Positions 54,801 through 62,958 are shown, counted from the first letter of the stretch. The stretch: 64,000 nucleotides of DNA from an uncultured Aquimarina sp. (GCA_947496355.1 CANMCO010000002.1:186001-250000), one strand, 5' to 3'. The notes: generated by a model from the sequence alone, not told the origin. A program made the numbers and translations.

Positions 54801-56178
54801 TAAAGTCTTTAATTCGCTTATTGGGTTGGTTACCGCTGTAAAAAAGGTAAATATAAATTATCAGGAAGATAACGGGATTTTATTACCAGGTTATGTTAGA
54901 GAGCCAGGCTTTGTGGGAACTCTAAAACCAACTTTAGGGTTTACTTTTGGTAGTCAGGCAGAAATTAGAGACATTGCTGCTCGTAATGGCTGGCTTACTT
55001 TGTATCAGGAGTTTAACGAACAGTATCAAGAAGTTGAAGGTAGGCAACTTAATGTCCAGGCATCTTTAGGACTATTAAAAGATCTTAAAATAGATATAAG
55101 TGCGAATAGAAACTATTCTGAAACGTATACTGAAAATTATATTGCTGACCCTACTAATCTAGAGCAACCTTATACATCGCTAACCCCAAATACCTATGGT
55201 AATTTCACTATTTCTACACTGCTTATTAATACGGCATTTAAGAAAAGTGATCAGTTTAGTTCTGAAGCCTTTGATGAATTTAGGGAAAACAGACAGGTTA
55301 TTGCAGATCGTTTGGCTTCAGAGTTCTATGGGGTTAATCCAGAAGACTTACCTCGAAGCCCCGAGGTAGAACCTAATGGTTATAGTTACCCAGTTGGGTT
55401 TGGTAAAACGAATCAAGCTGTATTGTTGCCAGCCTTTTTGGCGGCGTACTCCGGATCAGATCCTACTAATGTTAAGAAAGGAGCTTTTAGAGATGTTCCG
55501 TTACCAAATTGGGATATTAAGTATACTGGTTTAATGAATCTTAAATGGTTTAGAAAACGTTTTAAACGATTTTCTGTAGCGCATGGGTACCGAGCGAATT
55601 ACACAATTAATCAATTTCAAACTAATTTAGAATTTCAAAGTCGAGAAGATGTAGATGAATCAGGTAATTTCAGGAATCCTTTTTTGTACTCTAATGTAAA
55701 TCTTACAGAACAGTTTAGCCCATTGGTTCGATTTGATATGGAAATGAAAAACTCAATCAAGATCCTGGCAGAATGGAAAAAAGATCGAGCATTATCCCTA
55801 AGTTTTGATAATAATTTGCTTACCGAAATTCAAGGTAATGAGTATATAATTGGTCTAGGCTATAGGTTAAAAGGCTTGACTTTTGGTACTAGAATAGGAG
55901 GTAGAAAAAAAGTAATAAAAAGCGACCTTAACTTAAGGGCTGATATCTCTCTGCGCCAAAACGAGACATTAATTAGATATCTGGATCTGGAAAATACTCA
56001 GGTTACTGCCGGACAAGATATTTATGGGTTGAAATTTACAGCAGATTATGCTTTGAGTCAGAACTTAACTGCGTTATTCTTTTATGATCATACGTTTTCT
56101 GAGTATTCTATTTCTACAGCATTTCCTCAAACAACAATTAGAGGAGGATTTACGCTGAGGTATAATTTTGGGAATTAA
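48880..56178 (+). CDS. sprA: Type IX secretion outer-membrane translocon SprA (SovT-like)
   Basis: Giant outer-membrane channel of the type IX secretion system, known from F. johnsoniae to be a 36-strand barrel through which CTD-bearing cargo passes; needed for gliding in gliding species. The 2432-residue product has a signal peptide (FFRILVCLMTLYSGVLHSQ, about 9-29), a SprA N-terminal motility domain with DPITNRYIYREMLGDFNVRYPLFLTPNEFE, IPQGSVEMDLGLLYTKQDNPAF, IEVGNVSMPLNSSLIQGAQSLFG and a second such region near RAEAAYLIAGAPKGADFDGEVTTYIDDFEGAQT (about 835-870), and a terminal strand GGFTLRYNFGN. The start is TTG at 48880: the next ATG (48934) would cut the signal peptide. Full length, no frameshift. 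Confidence 0.97.
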   Translation: MGPSNYLNFSFFRILVCLMTLYSGVLHSQENETVRDSTSTTFSLGEISLPDPNSIVTKYEYDPITNRYIYREMLGDFNVRYPLFLTPNEFEALVEEEQRRAYFKEKIEAFSGKKDGSEEKRKNLLPIFYVKSGFFESVFGGNEIEIIPQGSVEMDLGLLYTKQDNPAFSPRNRSNFTFDFDQRISLSMLGKIGTRLQVTANYDTESTFDFQNQLKLEYTPTEDDIIQSIEVGNVSMPLNSSLIQGAQSLFGVKMGLQFGRTTVTGVFSEQRSETRSVNVQGGGTVEDFELFALDYDENRHFFLAHFFRDNYDKSLQNYPFINNNIQVTRLEVWVTNRATSAQTLTNARNIVALQDLGESNVSGNFTIPPGLFNPGAGSFPDNTNNDLDPSAIGPAGPITDAVRQVSTVQQGFTGQLSGFNEGFDYAILENARKLSPSEYNLNTQLGYISLSQRLNNDEVLAVAFQYTAGGRVYQVGEFANDGVDATIGNNTGNDVDDVGASQSLVVKMLKSPIINVNLPIWDLMMKNIYSTGAFRLEQNDFRLNILYSNPSPVNFITAVDENTLALPDDVDETTLLKVFNLDRLNPNRDPVDGGDGFFDYVPGITIDSENGRIIFTTIEPFGQHLFNKLDNDAITNPDDYNDTSVNLDRYNINQRQYVFRDLYTQTKVIAEQRSADKNYFQLKGRYKSSGQDGIPLGAFNVPQGSVTVTAGGRVLQEGVDYTVNYQLGRVNILDEALLSSNTPIQVSTENNAVFGQQTKRFTGLNIEHKFSDDFIIGGTYLNLNERPITQKSSYDFEPINNTILGFNLSYSKEVPFLTRMVNKLPNIDTDVPSNVSVRAEAAYLIAGAPKGADFDGEVTTYIDDFEGAQTRVDISSPLSWELSSVPVGFDENPSDPDDIATNPNSTLSTGYKRAKLSWYSIDPIFYSSNRPSGISEQDLFSNATRRVFIDEIFPDTDIVQGQTLALFTLDLNYDPGTRGQYNFNPAYADVDPSPNTPDPRDNFAGITRQLTSTNFEQSNVEFIEFWLLDPFAYDDVDNPGGTIVFNLGNISEDVLKDGRKQYENGLPEVPENTFSTTNYRSQVPQNQSLIYAFDSEGEARTNQDVGFDGLNDEQEAAQYGPLGFTGDDPAGDNYTYFLQVQGNDVVERYRDYNGTQGNSPTTVTNDDRGNTTFPTAEDVNRDNTMNTIDSYFEYEIPIFRGMDVGNDGQTGYISDVIDEPVTVSGQQLNARWVRFKVPITIPDNPATQQQDGYVSINGASDFRSIRFMRMYLTDFSQPTLLRFGNLDLVRGDYRRYVVEGNSTNDPTSGINITRGGDVVVTSVSEEETPNYTTPPGVVREQLNNNNNIIREDERSLALSVTDLPNDDARGVYKNFNVDMRQYENLELFLHAENLPGQPGIDDGDLTAFIRMGNDFTNNFYQIELPLAVSDRTIQNPSASQAWPDVNRLNLSLDLLQKIKSTIIGINSGTSSLDTSQLVYFDSNGENPTNNPTPNTSLGNLRLGIKGNPSFGDVRVMMVGVKNQSGETQSGTVWFNEMRLSDLKNQGGWAAVGSMDANIADFANVSASGRISTIGFGGIEQGPNERSREDIKQYDLTTNVNLGQLLPKKWGVQIPFNYSRGEELITPQFDPQFQDLELQDLLDNETTAEGKERRERQSTDYTKRQSFNVIGLRKERTGDAKPMPYDVENLTFSGTYNQTDHRDFEIERSLDQSVRLGGTYDFTFQPKEIEPFKKIKLLGKSKYFDLLKDFNFNLLPTSVSVNSNINRQYNEQVFRDITAEEGSLSLPTLFQRNFLFDWQFGVNYNLTKSLNFSFTSANNRIVKNFIDEEDNSVDDTIGIWSGLLDVGDPNTHNQQLQVNYEIPFNKIPLFKFMRATYTYNTDFQWVKGSEALKTLDDIPDLGNTVQNSNVHSINGSLDMNTLYKYVGLTKKKPGRLTSKKNRDSKSKENEGPKLEPKNASKGKTKKPKSKLTTGDKVFNSLIGLVTAVKKVNINYQEDNGILLPGYVREPGFVGTLKPTLGFTFGSQAEIRDIAARNGWLTLYQEFNEQYQEVEGRQLNVQASLGLLKDLKIDISANRNYSETYTENYIADPTNLEQPYTSLTPNTYGNFTISTLLINTAFKKSDQFSSEAFDEFRENRQVIADRLASEFYGVNPEDLPRSPEVEPNGYSYPVGFGKTNQAVLLPAFLAAYSGSDPTNVKKGAFRDVPLPNWDIKYTGLMNLKWFRKRFKRFSVAHGYRANYTINQFQTNLEFQSREDVDESGNFRNPFLYSNVNLTEQFSPLVRFDMEMKNSIKILAEWKKDRALSLSFDNNLLTEIQGNEYIIGLGYRLKGLTFGTRIGGRKKVIKSDLNLRADISLRQNETLIRYLDLENTQVTAGQDIYGLKFTADYALSQNLTALFFYDHTFSEYSISTAFPQTTIRGGFTLRYNFGN

Positions 56179-56314
56179 GATTTTTATATCTATAATACTG
56201 GAAATAATGATTACAGTACTTTTTTGATAATTTTTTGTCTGGTTTTCTCAAAATCTGACAAAATAGAATTATTTTCGTCTTCAAAATAATAAAACTCATA
56301 AATACTTTTTTCGG

Positions 56315-56695
56315 ATGAATATTCCTTCAGAATTAAAATACACCAAGGATCACGAATGGATCAAAATTGATGGTAATATAGCTACAGTTGGTATTACCGA
56401 TTTTGCTCAAGGTGAATTGGGAGATATCGTATATGTAGAAGTAGAAACAGTAGGAGAAGAACTAGAACAAGAAGAAGTTTTTGGAACCGTAGAGGCGGTA
56501 AAAACTGTTTCTGATTTATTTCTACCATTAACTGGGGAGATTGTTGAATTCAATGAGGCCCTAGAAAGTGATCCTGAATTGGTGAATAGTGACCCGTATG
56601 GAGAAGGTTGGATGGTAAAGATCAAGATTGCTGATGCGGCACAAATAGATGATTTATTATCGGCCGATGGTTATAAAGAGATTATTGGAGCGTAA
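56315..56695 (+). CDS. gcvH: Glycine cleavage system H protein
   Basis: Lipoyl carrier shuttling the aminomethyl group between the P, T and L proteins. The 126-residue protein starts [21 protein letters not shown] and contains the lipoylation lysine in [15 protein letters not shown] (Lys near 63) and the ending [24 protein letters not shown]. It is complete. Its 3' end overlaps the start of the VanZ gene by about 29 bp, indicating coupling. Confidence 0.98.
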   Translation: MNIPSELKYTKDHEWIKIDGNIATVGITDFAQGELGDIVYVEVETVGEELEQEEVFGTVEAVKTVSDLFLPLTGEIVEFNEALESDPELVNSDPYGEGWMVKIKIADAAQIDDLLSADGYKEIIGA

Positions 56696-57089
56696 AACTC
56701 TATTTGTTCTAGTACTTTTGTATACTGGTTTAATAACCTGGGCATCTTTAGCGAGGCTTGTGCTTCCAATTAAGATTAATGTACAAGGAGGTGACAAGGT
56801 GGGTCATTTGATTGCTTATTTTATATTCACTATAATTTGGTTTACTTTTTTCTTTTTTAGAAACAGAAATGATAAATATTTCAATCAAAGTTTGATTAAA
56901 GCATCTACAATCTGTTTTTTTTATGGAATTTTAATGGAGTTACTACAAACTTTATTAACGAGTTACAGAAGTTCAGAATGGTATGATGTTCTGGCAAATA
57001 CAAGTGGTATAATTTTTGCTGTATTTTTTTTGAAAGTATTTGAGGATAAATTAGTTAGAATTAATAAAATGATGCGCTCAGCAAATTGA
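56667..57089 (+). CDS. VanZ-family membrane protein
   Basis: A 140-residue protein with four hydrophobic helices (about 8-28, 45-66, 82-102, 108-126) and the VanZ-like signature [19 protein letters not shown] near residue 37-55 and [23 protein letters not shown] near 94-116. VanZ relatives are small membrane proteins of unclear function; teicoplanin resistance applies only to the namesake. The ATG at 56667 is chosen; 56649 is possible. It overlaps gcvH, an arrangement seen in other flavobacteria as far as I recall. Confidence 0.85.
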   Translation: MVIKRLLERKTLFVLVLLYTGLITWASLARLVLPIKINVQGGDKVGHLIAYFIFTIIWFTFFFFRNRNDKYFNQSLIKASTICFFYGILMELLQTLLTSYRSSEWYDVLANTSGIIFAVFFLKVFEDKLVRINKMMRSAN

Positions 57090-57233
57090 ACAAATACGCT
57101 ACCACCGATTTTTGTTTCAATAGTATAAAGGGATAAAAGTTAAAAAACATATTTTTTGTTTTACATTTTTGTCTTTAATTGGAAATTACAAAAGAAATTA
57201 GCTATTTTAGCAATCCTATAACGCAATAAAATT

Positions 57234-57959
57234 ATGGAACCAAAGAAAAATCCTAAAGCAGATTTAACTAAAAGAAGCTCCTTATTCCTTCAATTAGGAC
57301 TTGTTGTAGTTCTTTTTATAACATGGCAAGCTATAGAGTGGAAAACTTATGATAGAAGTAATATTGATATAGGTCAGGTTAATCTTGATGAGTTGGAAGA
57401 AGAAGATGTTCCTATTACACAGAACCTTAATACACCTCCACCACCTCCACCACCTCCACCTGCTCCGGAAATTATTGACGTAGTAGAAGATGAAGAAGAG
57501 GTAGAAGAAACGATTATTGAGTCTACTGAAACCAATCAAGAAGAAGAGATTGTAGAAGTAGAAGAGGTAGAAGATGTTGAAGATGAAGAAGAGATTGCTG
57601 ATGTGCCATTTGCAGTAATTGAAAATGTACCGGTTTTTCCTGGTTGTGAAAACGCAGGAAACAATGCTGCCAAAAAGAAATGTATGAGTGAAAAGGTTAA
57701 GAAATTTGTTAACCGTAAATTTAATACAGAACTTGGAAGTGAGCTAGGTCTTTCTGGTGTAAATAGAATCTATGTTAGATTTAAAATTGACAGAGGGGGT
57801 AATATCGTAGGTGTTCAGGCTAGAGGTCCACACCCAAGACTAGAAAAAGAAGCACAGAGAGTTGTTGGGTTGTTACCAAAAATGACTCCAGGAAAACAAA
57901 GAGGAAAAGCAGTGGGTGTACTATACTCTTTACCTATTGTATTCCAGGTGCAAGACTAA
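57234..57959 (+). CDS. TonB-like energy transducer, paralogue 1
   Basis: A 241-residue inner-membrane-anchored protein with one helix (about 18-37, SLFLQLGLVVVLFITWQAIEW), a poly-proline segment of nine prolines near 68-76, an acidic spacer (EEVEETIIESTETNQEEEIVEVEE) and a C-terminal TonB-type domain (about 125-241): VPVFPGCENAGN, VKKFVNRKFNTELGSELGL, RIYVRFKIDRGGNIVGVQARGPHPRLEKEAQRVV, MTPGKQRGKAVGVLYSLPI. It should couple the proton gradient to TonB-dependent receptors. No exbB/exbD is nearby. A close paralogue follows. Confidence 0.92.
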   Translation: MEPKKNPKADLTKRSSLFLQLGLVVVLFITWQAIEWKTYDRSNIDIGQVNLDELEEEDVPITQNLNTPPPPPPPPPAPEIIDVVEDEEEVEETIIESTETNQEEEIVEVEEVEDVEDEEEIADVPFAVIENVPVFPGCENAGNNAAKKKCMSEKVKKFVNRKFNTELGSELGLSGVNRIYVRFKIDRGGNIVGVQARGPHPRLEKEAQRVVGLLPKMTPGKQRGKAVGVLYSLPIVFQVQD

Positions 57960-57981
57960 TAAGAAAATACTTTTTTATATT

Positions 57982-58021
57982 AGAATCCCGTTACAATTAT
58001 GTAGACGGGATTCTTTTTTTT
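57982..58021 (+). terminator. Terminator between the two TonB-like genes
   Basis: AGAATCCCGT (57982-57991) pairs with ACGGGATTCT (58005-58014), then a T-run of about eight. The second paralogue therefore probably has its own promoter. Confidence 0.85.
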
Positions 58022-58069
58022 GGTATGCTTGTTGATTCAGTTTTAGTTGTAACGTTAAAACTAAATATT

Positions 58070-58810
58070 ATGAGTAACAAGCATGATGCTAATGTACGAA
58101 AAAGTACATTGGTAAATTTTCAGATTGGACTTGTAGCAAGTCTATTATTCACTTATTTGATGTTTGAAGTATATACAACAGAGCCTGTTGTGTATACAGC
58201 AAGTAGTCCAGAATTTCCTGTAGAGGAAACTTTTACCTGGAACCAAGTGTTTACTGTGCATAAGGAACCGGTAAAAGAAGTGATTGCAAAAAAGCACACA
58301 AGGCCTGTAGTGGATCCTCAAGATTTTCAAGTTGTTGATAACGACAAGGTAATTAAAAAGGTTAAGAATGAGTTTAAAAATTTACTCCCTGCAGAATCAG
58401 AACCAATTAATCCGAATATACTTCCGGAAGAACCTGATGAAGATCCAGTAGAAGTGCCTTTTATAGCTGTAGAGTCAGTACCTGTTTTTCCAGGCTGTGA
58501 AAAGTTGGCGACTAATAGAGAGAAGGCAGTTTGTTTTTCTGAAAAAGTAGGAAGAATAGTGTCTAGAAAATTTAATACGGGTTTGGGAGAACGATATGGT
58601 TTGACAGGTTTACAAAGGATATATGCTCAATTTAATGTTGATGCCGATGGGATGATCACTAATATCCAGATAAGAGCTCCTCATCCTAAATTACAAGAAG
58701 AAGCAGAGCGGGTTATTAATTTATTCCCGCAAATGACACCCGGTAAACAAAGAGGGGAACCTGTTATAGTAAAATACAATTTGCCAATTATGTTTAAAAT
58801 ACAAGACTAA
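58070..58810 (+). CDS. TonB-like energy transducer, paralogue 2
   Basis: A 246-residue protein with one membrane helix (about 12-33, LVNFQIGLVASLLFTYLMFEVY) and the same C-terminal domain as its neighbour (VPVFPGCEKLATN, VSRKFNTGLGERYGL, RIYAQFNVDADGMITNIQIRAPHPKLQEEAERV, MTPGKQRGEPVIVKYNLPI). The periplasmic spacer is different: no poly-proline run, more basic and hydrophobic. The ATG at 58070 is preferred to an in-frame one at 58025, which lies directly against the preceding terminator. The pair arose by tandem duplication. Confidence 0.9.
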   Translation: MSNKHDANVRKSTLVNFQIGLVASLLFTYLMFEVYTTEPVVYTASSPEFPVEETFTWNQVFTVHKEPVKEVIAKKHTRPVVDPQDFQVVDNDKVIKKVKNEFKNLLPAESEPINPNILPEEPDEDPVEVPFIAVESVPVFPGCEKLATNREKAVCFSEKVGRIVSRKFNTGLGERYGLTGLQRIYAQFNVDADGMITNIQIRAPHPKLQEEAERVINLFPQMTPGKQRGEPVIVKYNLPIMFKIQD

Positions 58811-58812
58811 CT

Positions 58813-58846
58813 AAAAGCCCGGTGATTTTTGGTCACCGGGCTTTTT
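58813..58846 (+). terminator. Bidirectional terminator between TonB paralogue 2 and the MBL gene
   Basis: AAAAGCCCGGTGA (58813-58825) pairs with TCACCGGGCTTTT (58833-58845), a GC-rich stem flanked by A and T runs, between convergent genes. Confidence 0.9.
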
Positions 58847-58866
58847 GAAATTGCTTCCATATTACA

Positions 58867-59736
58867 TTACTTAGTGAGACTGGTGTATATCGTTTTTCGT
58901 ATTTGTTCGGGATTAATATATCCACTGCCATAGCCTTTTGAATCATATTTTGCGGTGAGCGAGGTGTTTTTTATAATTTGATCTTCAGATTTACCGTTGT
59001 CAATCTCTTTCTGAATAGCTGTTGAAATTTCTTTCAACATTCCTAAGAAGGATTCAAGATCCTTTTTTGTTGCGAGCTTTCCGTGTCCGGGTATGATTTT
59101 GGTAGCGTCATTTACTATTAATAATGCTTTTTCAGATGCTTTTATGTACCCTTTGATACTTCCACCTGATTTCAGGTCAATATATGGATAGCGGCCATTA
59201 AAAAATGTATCTCCCATATGTAGTACATTTCCATTTAGAAAATAGACCATGGTGTCTCCATCTGTATGTGCATTGTGTACATGAAATGCTTCAATATTTT
59301 CATGTTTAAAATATAATTGTAACCCTTCGTCAAAAGTAATTACGGGTAATGAAGCAGGAATAATGCTTCCTTTTCCTTTTTGCTTACTTTCCATTCTGGA
59401 TCTCACGTTTTTCTGAGCAAAAATAGTAGCACCTTGATTAGCCATGTTTTTATTACCTCCCGTATGATCACCATGAAAATGCGTATTAATTACCATAGTT
59501 ACCGGCATGTCACTAATCGTTTTTAGATTGGTAAGAATTTTGTTAGATAACCTTGCAAATTGGTCATCTATTATGAATAGCCCTTTTTCATTTTTAAAGA
59601 CACCAATATTGCCTCCTTGACCGGTTAACATGTAGATGTTTTTTGATAAAGAATCAATCTGAATATTTACTTCTTTCTTTTGTGCGTTTAAGTGGAGCCA
59701 AAAGATTGATAAACTTAGGATAAGTAGCTTCTTCAT
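58867..59736 (-). CDS. Exported MBL-fold metallohydrolase
   Basis: A 289-residue periplasmic protein with a signal peptide (MKKLLILSLSIFWLHLNAQ). The metallo-beta-lactamase fold ligands are HFHGDH (about 96-101), the histidine in HNAHTDGDT, the aspartate of MGDTFFNG and the histidine in IPGHGKL. The third site carries Asp, as in glyoxalase II-like enzymes, not the Cys of subclass B1 beta-lactamases, so a hydrolase of other substrates is more likely than antibiotic resistance. Single gene on the minus strand. Confidence 0.9.
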   Translation of the reverse strand: MKKLLILSLSIFWLHLNAQKKEVNIQIDSLSKNIYMLTGQGGNIGVFKNEKGLFIIDDQFARLSNKILTNLKTISDMPVTMVINTHFHGDHTGGNKNMANQGATIFAQKNVRSRMESKQKGKGSIIPASLPVITFDEGLQLYFKHENIEAFHVHNAHTDGDTMVYFLNGNVLHMGDTFFNGRYPYIDLKSGGSIKGYIKASEKALLIVNDATKIIPGHGKLATKKDLESFLGMLKEISTAIQKEIDNGKSEDQIIKNTSLTAKYDSKGYGSGYINPEQIRKTIYTSLTK

Positions 59737-59904
59737 TTGTGTGAATGTTTTTAATTCGATTTATCGAATTGAAAGTACAAAAATTACTTGTTGATAGGTA
59801 TTTGATTATCAAAATGTTCTGATGCGATGTAGTGTTTTGTTTAGATCTTCTTGGGGCTAATGATTAGTAAAGTTGTTAAAAGGTGAATTATAAGCCGTTA
59901 TATG

Positions 59905-59935
59905 TTGTCTAAAATTCTTTTAAGACATATCTTTG
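59905..59935 (+). promoter_or_regulatory. Promoter of the ctaB-cox gene cluster
   Basis: TTG (59905-59907), 20 bases, TATCTTTG (59928-59935), followed by CACC as at the rimP promoter. Confidence 0.65.
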
Positions 59936-59965
59936 CACCACTTTTAAAAAAGCTATTTAGAAAAC

Positions 59966-60877
59966 GTGCAAAATTTGAGCGTGACCCAAGTCAATACTGC
60001 AAAAGTCTCTGTTGTTCAGGATTTTAAAGAAATTACAAAAATGCGTTTGGCATTAAGTGTAGTTTTTTCTTCTGTTGCAGGATATTTATTGGGAGTAGAA
60101 ACGGTTTCCTATGGTACACTTTTGTTGCTTGCTATAGGGGGATATTTTATGGTTGGTGCTTCAAATGCCTTCAATCAAATTATTGAAAGAGATTTGGATA
60201 AATTGATGGATCGCACAAAGAATAGACCAATCCCATCCGGAAGAATGTCTGTAAATACAGCTTTCGCAATTGCTACACTTTTTACTATTTCAGGAATAAC
60301 GGTACTGTATATTATTAACCCGCAAACCGCTATGTTTGGAGCAATCTCTATATTTATATATGTGAGCTTGTATACACCTTTAAAGACTAAGACCCCATTA
60401 TCCGTTTTTGTGGGAGCAATCCCCGGAGCAATTCCTTTTATGTTGGGGTGGGTCGCAGCTACAGATAATTTTGGAATAGAACCAGGGACTTTATTTATGG
60501 TACAGTTTTTCTGGCAGTTCCCTCATTTTTGGGCGATAGGTTGGTTTTTATATGATGATTATAAAAAAGGAGGTTTTTTTATGCTTCCTACAGGAAAAAG
60601 AGACCAAGGTACAGCTGTACAGGTTATGATTTATACGATATGGACTATTGTGACATCTCTAATACCTGTTTTTGGTGTTACAGGGGAGCTTTATCTTACT
60701 CCGGTTTCAGGAGTAATTATTTTGGCTCTGGGGTTAATTTTACTAAGATCCGCAATTCGTCTATATAAGGTTAGAGATGCAAAAACTGCAAAACAATTAA
60801 TGCTTATGAGTGTTTTGTATATTACCCTGTTGCAGATTATTTATGTTGCAGATAAATTTATTAGAGTATGGATTTAA
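59966..60877 (+). CDS. ctaB: Heme O synthase (protoheme IX farnesyltransferase), GTG start
   Basis: Adds a farnesyl group to haem b, giving haem O for the oxidase. The 303-residue membrane protein has about nine helices and the prenyltransferase motif NAFNQIIERDLDKLMDRTKNRPIPSG (about 69-94) and second motif YTPLKTKTPLSVFVGAIPGAIPFMLGW. The frame starts with GTG at 59966 (MQNLSVTQ); TTG at 59975 and GTG at 59981 are alternatives. The first ATG, at 60041, would remove the conserved KEITKMRL segment. Overlaps the next gene by 10 bp. Confidence 0.96.
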   Translation: MQNLSVTQVNTAKVSVVQDFKEITKMRLALSVVFSSVAGYLLGVETVSYGTLLLLAIGGYFMVGASNAFNQIIERDLDKLMDRTKNRPIPSGRMSVNTAFAIATLFTISGITVLYIINPQTAMFGAISIFIYVSLYTPLKTKTPLSVFVGAIPGAIPFMLGWVAATDNFGIEPGTLFMVQFFWQFPHFWAIGWFLYDDYKKGGFFMLPTGKRDQGTAVQVMIYTIWTIVTSLIPVFGVTGELYLTPVSGVIILALGLILLRSAIRLYKVRDAKTAKQLMLMSVLYITLLQIIYVADKFIRVWI

Positions 60878-61449
60878 CACAGGGGACAACCCAAGAAAAA
60901 ATTAAGAGATCAAAAAAGACCATGATGTGGTTTGCAATGGTGAGTATGGCAATGGTGTTTGCAGGGCTTACTAGTGCATATGTGGTTAGTAAAGCTAGAA
61001 AAGACTGGACAACAGATCTTGTTTTCCCTAGGGCATTTGTGTACAGTATTTTGGTAATTATTGCAAGCAGTATTACATTTTATATGGTAAAAAAGGCCAT
61101 TGAAAAAGAGAATAGAAAGGCGGCCACAATTTTATTATTAGCTACTCTTGGGTTAGGAGGGTTGTTTATATTTCTTCAGTTTGAAGGCTTTTCTGACATT
61201 GTTAATCAAGGATATCATTTTACAGGCCCGACATCAAATATTGTTTCAACATTTATGTTTATCATCGTTGTTACGCACTTGGTGCATATATTTGGTGGAA
61301 TTATAGTTCTTTTAGTTGTAATTTATAATCATTTTAAACAAAAATATAAAACGGGTCAAACCTTGGGATTAGAACTAGGTGCTATGTATTGGCATTTTGT
61401 TGATTTTCTGTGGGTTTATCTCTTTTTGTTTTTATATTTCGTAAAATAA
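60868..61449 (+). CDS. Cytochrome c oxidase subunit III, short form
   Basis: A 193-residue membrane protein with five helices (MMWFAMVSMAMVFAGLTSAYVVSK; FVYSILVIIASSITFYMV; and three more) and the subunit III signatures FEGFSDIV, THLVHIFGGIIVLLVVI and the terminal YWHFVDFLWVYLFLFLYFV. The first two helices of the seven-helix form are missing, as in many bacterial subunit III proteins. Its start overlaps ctaB. A longer paralogue follows 139 bp downstream. Confidence 0.93.
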   Translation: MDLTQGTTQEKIKRSKKTMMWFAMVSMAMVFAGLTSAYVVSKARKDWTTDLVFPRAFVYSILVIIASSITFYMVKKAIEKENRKAATILLLATLGLGGLFIFLQFEGFSDIVNQGYHFTGPTSNIVSTFMFIIVVTHLVHIFGGIIVLLVVIYNHFKQKYKTGQTLGLELGAMYWHFVDFLWVYLFLFLYFVK

Positions 61450-61588
61450 CATCATTATTTGATTTGATGATGGAAAAACGAATCATTTGCGAGATTTACA
61501 GATAACGTAATTAAAAAATAAAATTGAGCAGGTGAAATGATAAAATTGATTATTTTTGTGGAAAATTTAACAACACCAAATTCTTTAT

Positions 61589-62572
61589 ATGGAAACAACT
61601 GTTACTAAAACAGGTACAGAGGATAAAACCTGGGGAGGTGGTAATCAACCTCTCAAGGTGAGTTATGGTAAGATGATGATGTGGTTTTTTATCCTTTCGG
61701 ATGCGCTTACATTCTCAGGTTTTCTTGCCGCCTATGGTTTTTCAAGATTTAAATTTATTGATTCATGGCCAATAGCAGATGAAGTGTTTAATCACTTTCC
61801 GTTTTTACATGGCGTAGATGCGCCTATGTATTACGTGGCTTTGATGACCTTTATATTAATATTTTCTTCTGTGACTATGGTACTAGCTGTAGATGCTGGT
61901 CATCATATGAAACAGAAAAAAGTTATTATCTACATGTTTTGGACCATAATTGGTGGTGCTATTTTCGTAGGTTCTCAAGCCTGGGAATGGAAAAACTTCA
62001 TCAAAGGAGAATATGGAGCGGTTGAAACAAGAGGTGGCCAAATATTACAATTTGTGGATACAGAAGGCCACAGAGTAGCTTTAAACGAAATAGCAATTGT
62101 TGATAATCAAGGAGATAGAGCTCAGCATGAAGAGAAAAACGGAATCTGGTATGAAAAAGAAGCTGCGCTTCCTTCTTATACTATGGATGAGATAAGAGCC
62201 GGTTTTACTAAACGCAATGATCTATTGATAAGAACGCAAACACTTACTGAAGAAGGTGAGAAAACAATTTTATCAAGAGCAGAATCCTTAAAAAGATTAA
62301 ATGCCGATGCCATTGGTGTTGTCGAAGGAGCTAATTTGGTGCATAATGAATATGGTACTCCTTTGTTTGCAAATTTCTTTTTCTTTATTACTGGTTTTCA
62401 CGGTTTTCACGTATTCTCAGGTGTAATTATTAATATCATCATCTTTATTAATGTGATTCTAGGGACCTACGAAAGAAGAAAGAATTACGAAATGGTAGAG
62501 AAAGTTGGTTTATACTGGCACTTTGTAGATTTGGTATGGGTATTTGTATTTACATTCTTTTACCTGGTTTAA
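61589..62572 (+). CDS. Cytochrome c oxidase subunit III, long form with soluble insertion
   Basis: A 327-residue paralogue of the preceding protein: MMMWFFILSDALTFSGFLAAYGF, VYYVALMTFILIFSSVTMVLAV, QAWEWKNFI, FFFFITGFHGFHVFSG and the ending YWHFVDLVWVFVFTFFYLV. A hydrophilic insertion of about 120 residues (about 138-260: GEYGAVETRGGQ, YEKEAALPSYTMDEIRAGF, ILSRAESLKRLNAD) sits between the third and fourth helices. The insertion is not recognisable as a known domain. Two subunit III genes here suggest one associates with the coxBA oxidase and the other modulates it. Confidence 0.93.
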   Translation: METTVTKTGTEDKTWGGGNQPLKVSYGKMMMWFFILSDALTFSGFLAAYGFSRFKFIDSWPIADEVFNHFPFLHGVDAPMYYVALMTFILIFSSVTMVLAVDAGHHMKQKKVIIYMFWTIIGGAIFVGSQAWEWKNFIKGEYGAVETRGGQILQFVDTEGHRVALNEIAIVDNQGDRAQHEEKNGIWYEKEAALPSYTMDEIRAGFTKRNDLLIRTQTLTEEGEKTILSRAESLKRLNADAIGVVEGANLVHNEYGTPLFANFFFFITGFHGFHVFSGVIINIIIFINVILGTYERRKNYEMVEKVGLYWHFVDLVWVFVFTFFYLV

Positions 62573-62598
62573 TAAAAATAAAGTAGTTATATAATAAT

Positions 62599-62958
62599 AT
62601 GGCACACGATACAGCACATCACGAATCGAATATAGGTAGAATCTGGAAGGTATTTTTTATCCTGTCAGTCATTACAATAGTTGAAGTAATTTTAGGTATT
62701 ATAAAACCTGCATTCTTAGTTGAAACAACTTTGATTAGCATGAAATTACTGAACTGGATTTTCATTATCCTTACTATATGGAAAGCGTATTATATTACAT
62801 GGGCTTTTATGCATATGGAAGGAGAAACAAAAGGATTAAGAAGATCAGTAGTTTGGACTGCAATTTTTCTTATCTCCTATTTGATTTTTATACTTCTTAC
62901 AGAAGGAGATTATATATATGAGGTATTTAAAGGAGGGTATAAAGCCTGGGATTTTTAA
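62599..62958 (+). CDS. Cytochrome c oxidase subunit IV-type membrane protein
   Basis: A 119-residue protein with three helices (about 17-37, 43-68, 83-103) and a His-rich N-terminus (MAHDTAHHESNIGRIWKVF). The arrangement and location after subunit III match the COX4/CtaF-CyoD-like fourth subunit of bacterial oxidases. A terminator follows. Confidence 0.9.
   Translation: MAHDTAHHESNIGRIWKVFFILSVITIVEVILGIIKPAFLVETTLISMKLLNWIFIILTIWKAYYITWAFMHMEGETKGLRRSVVWTAIFLISYLIFILLTEGDYIYEVFKGGYKAWDF

Noticed and set aside
58867..59736. Subclass B1 metallo-beta-lactamase
   Set aside because: The zinc site has Asp where B1 enzymes have Cys, so it fits general MBL-fold hydrolases better.
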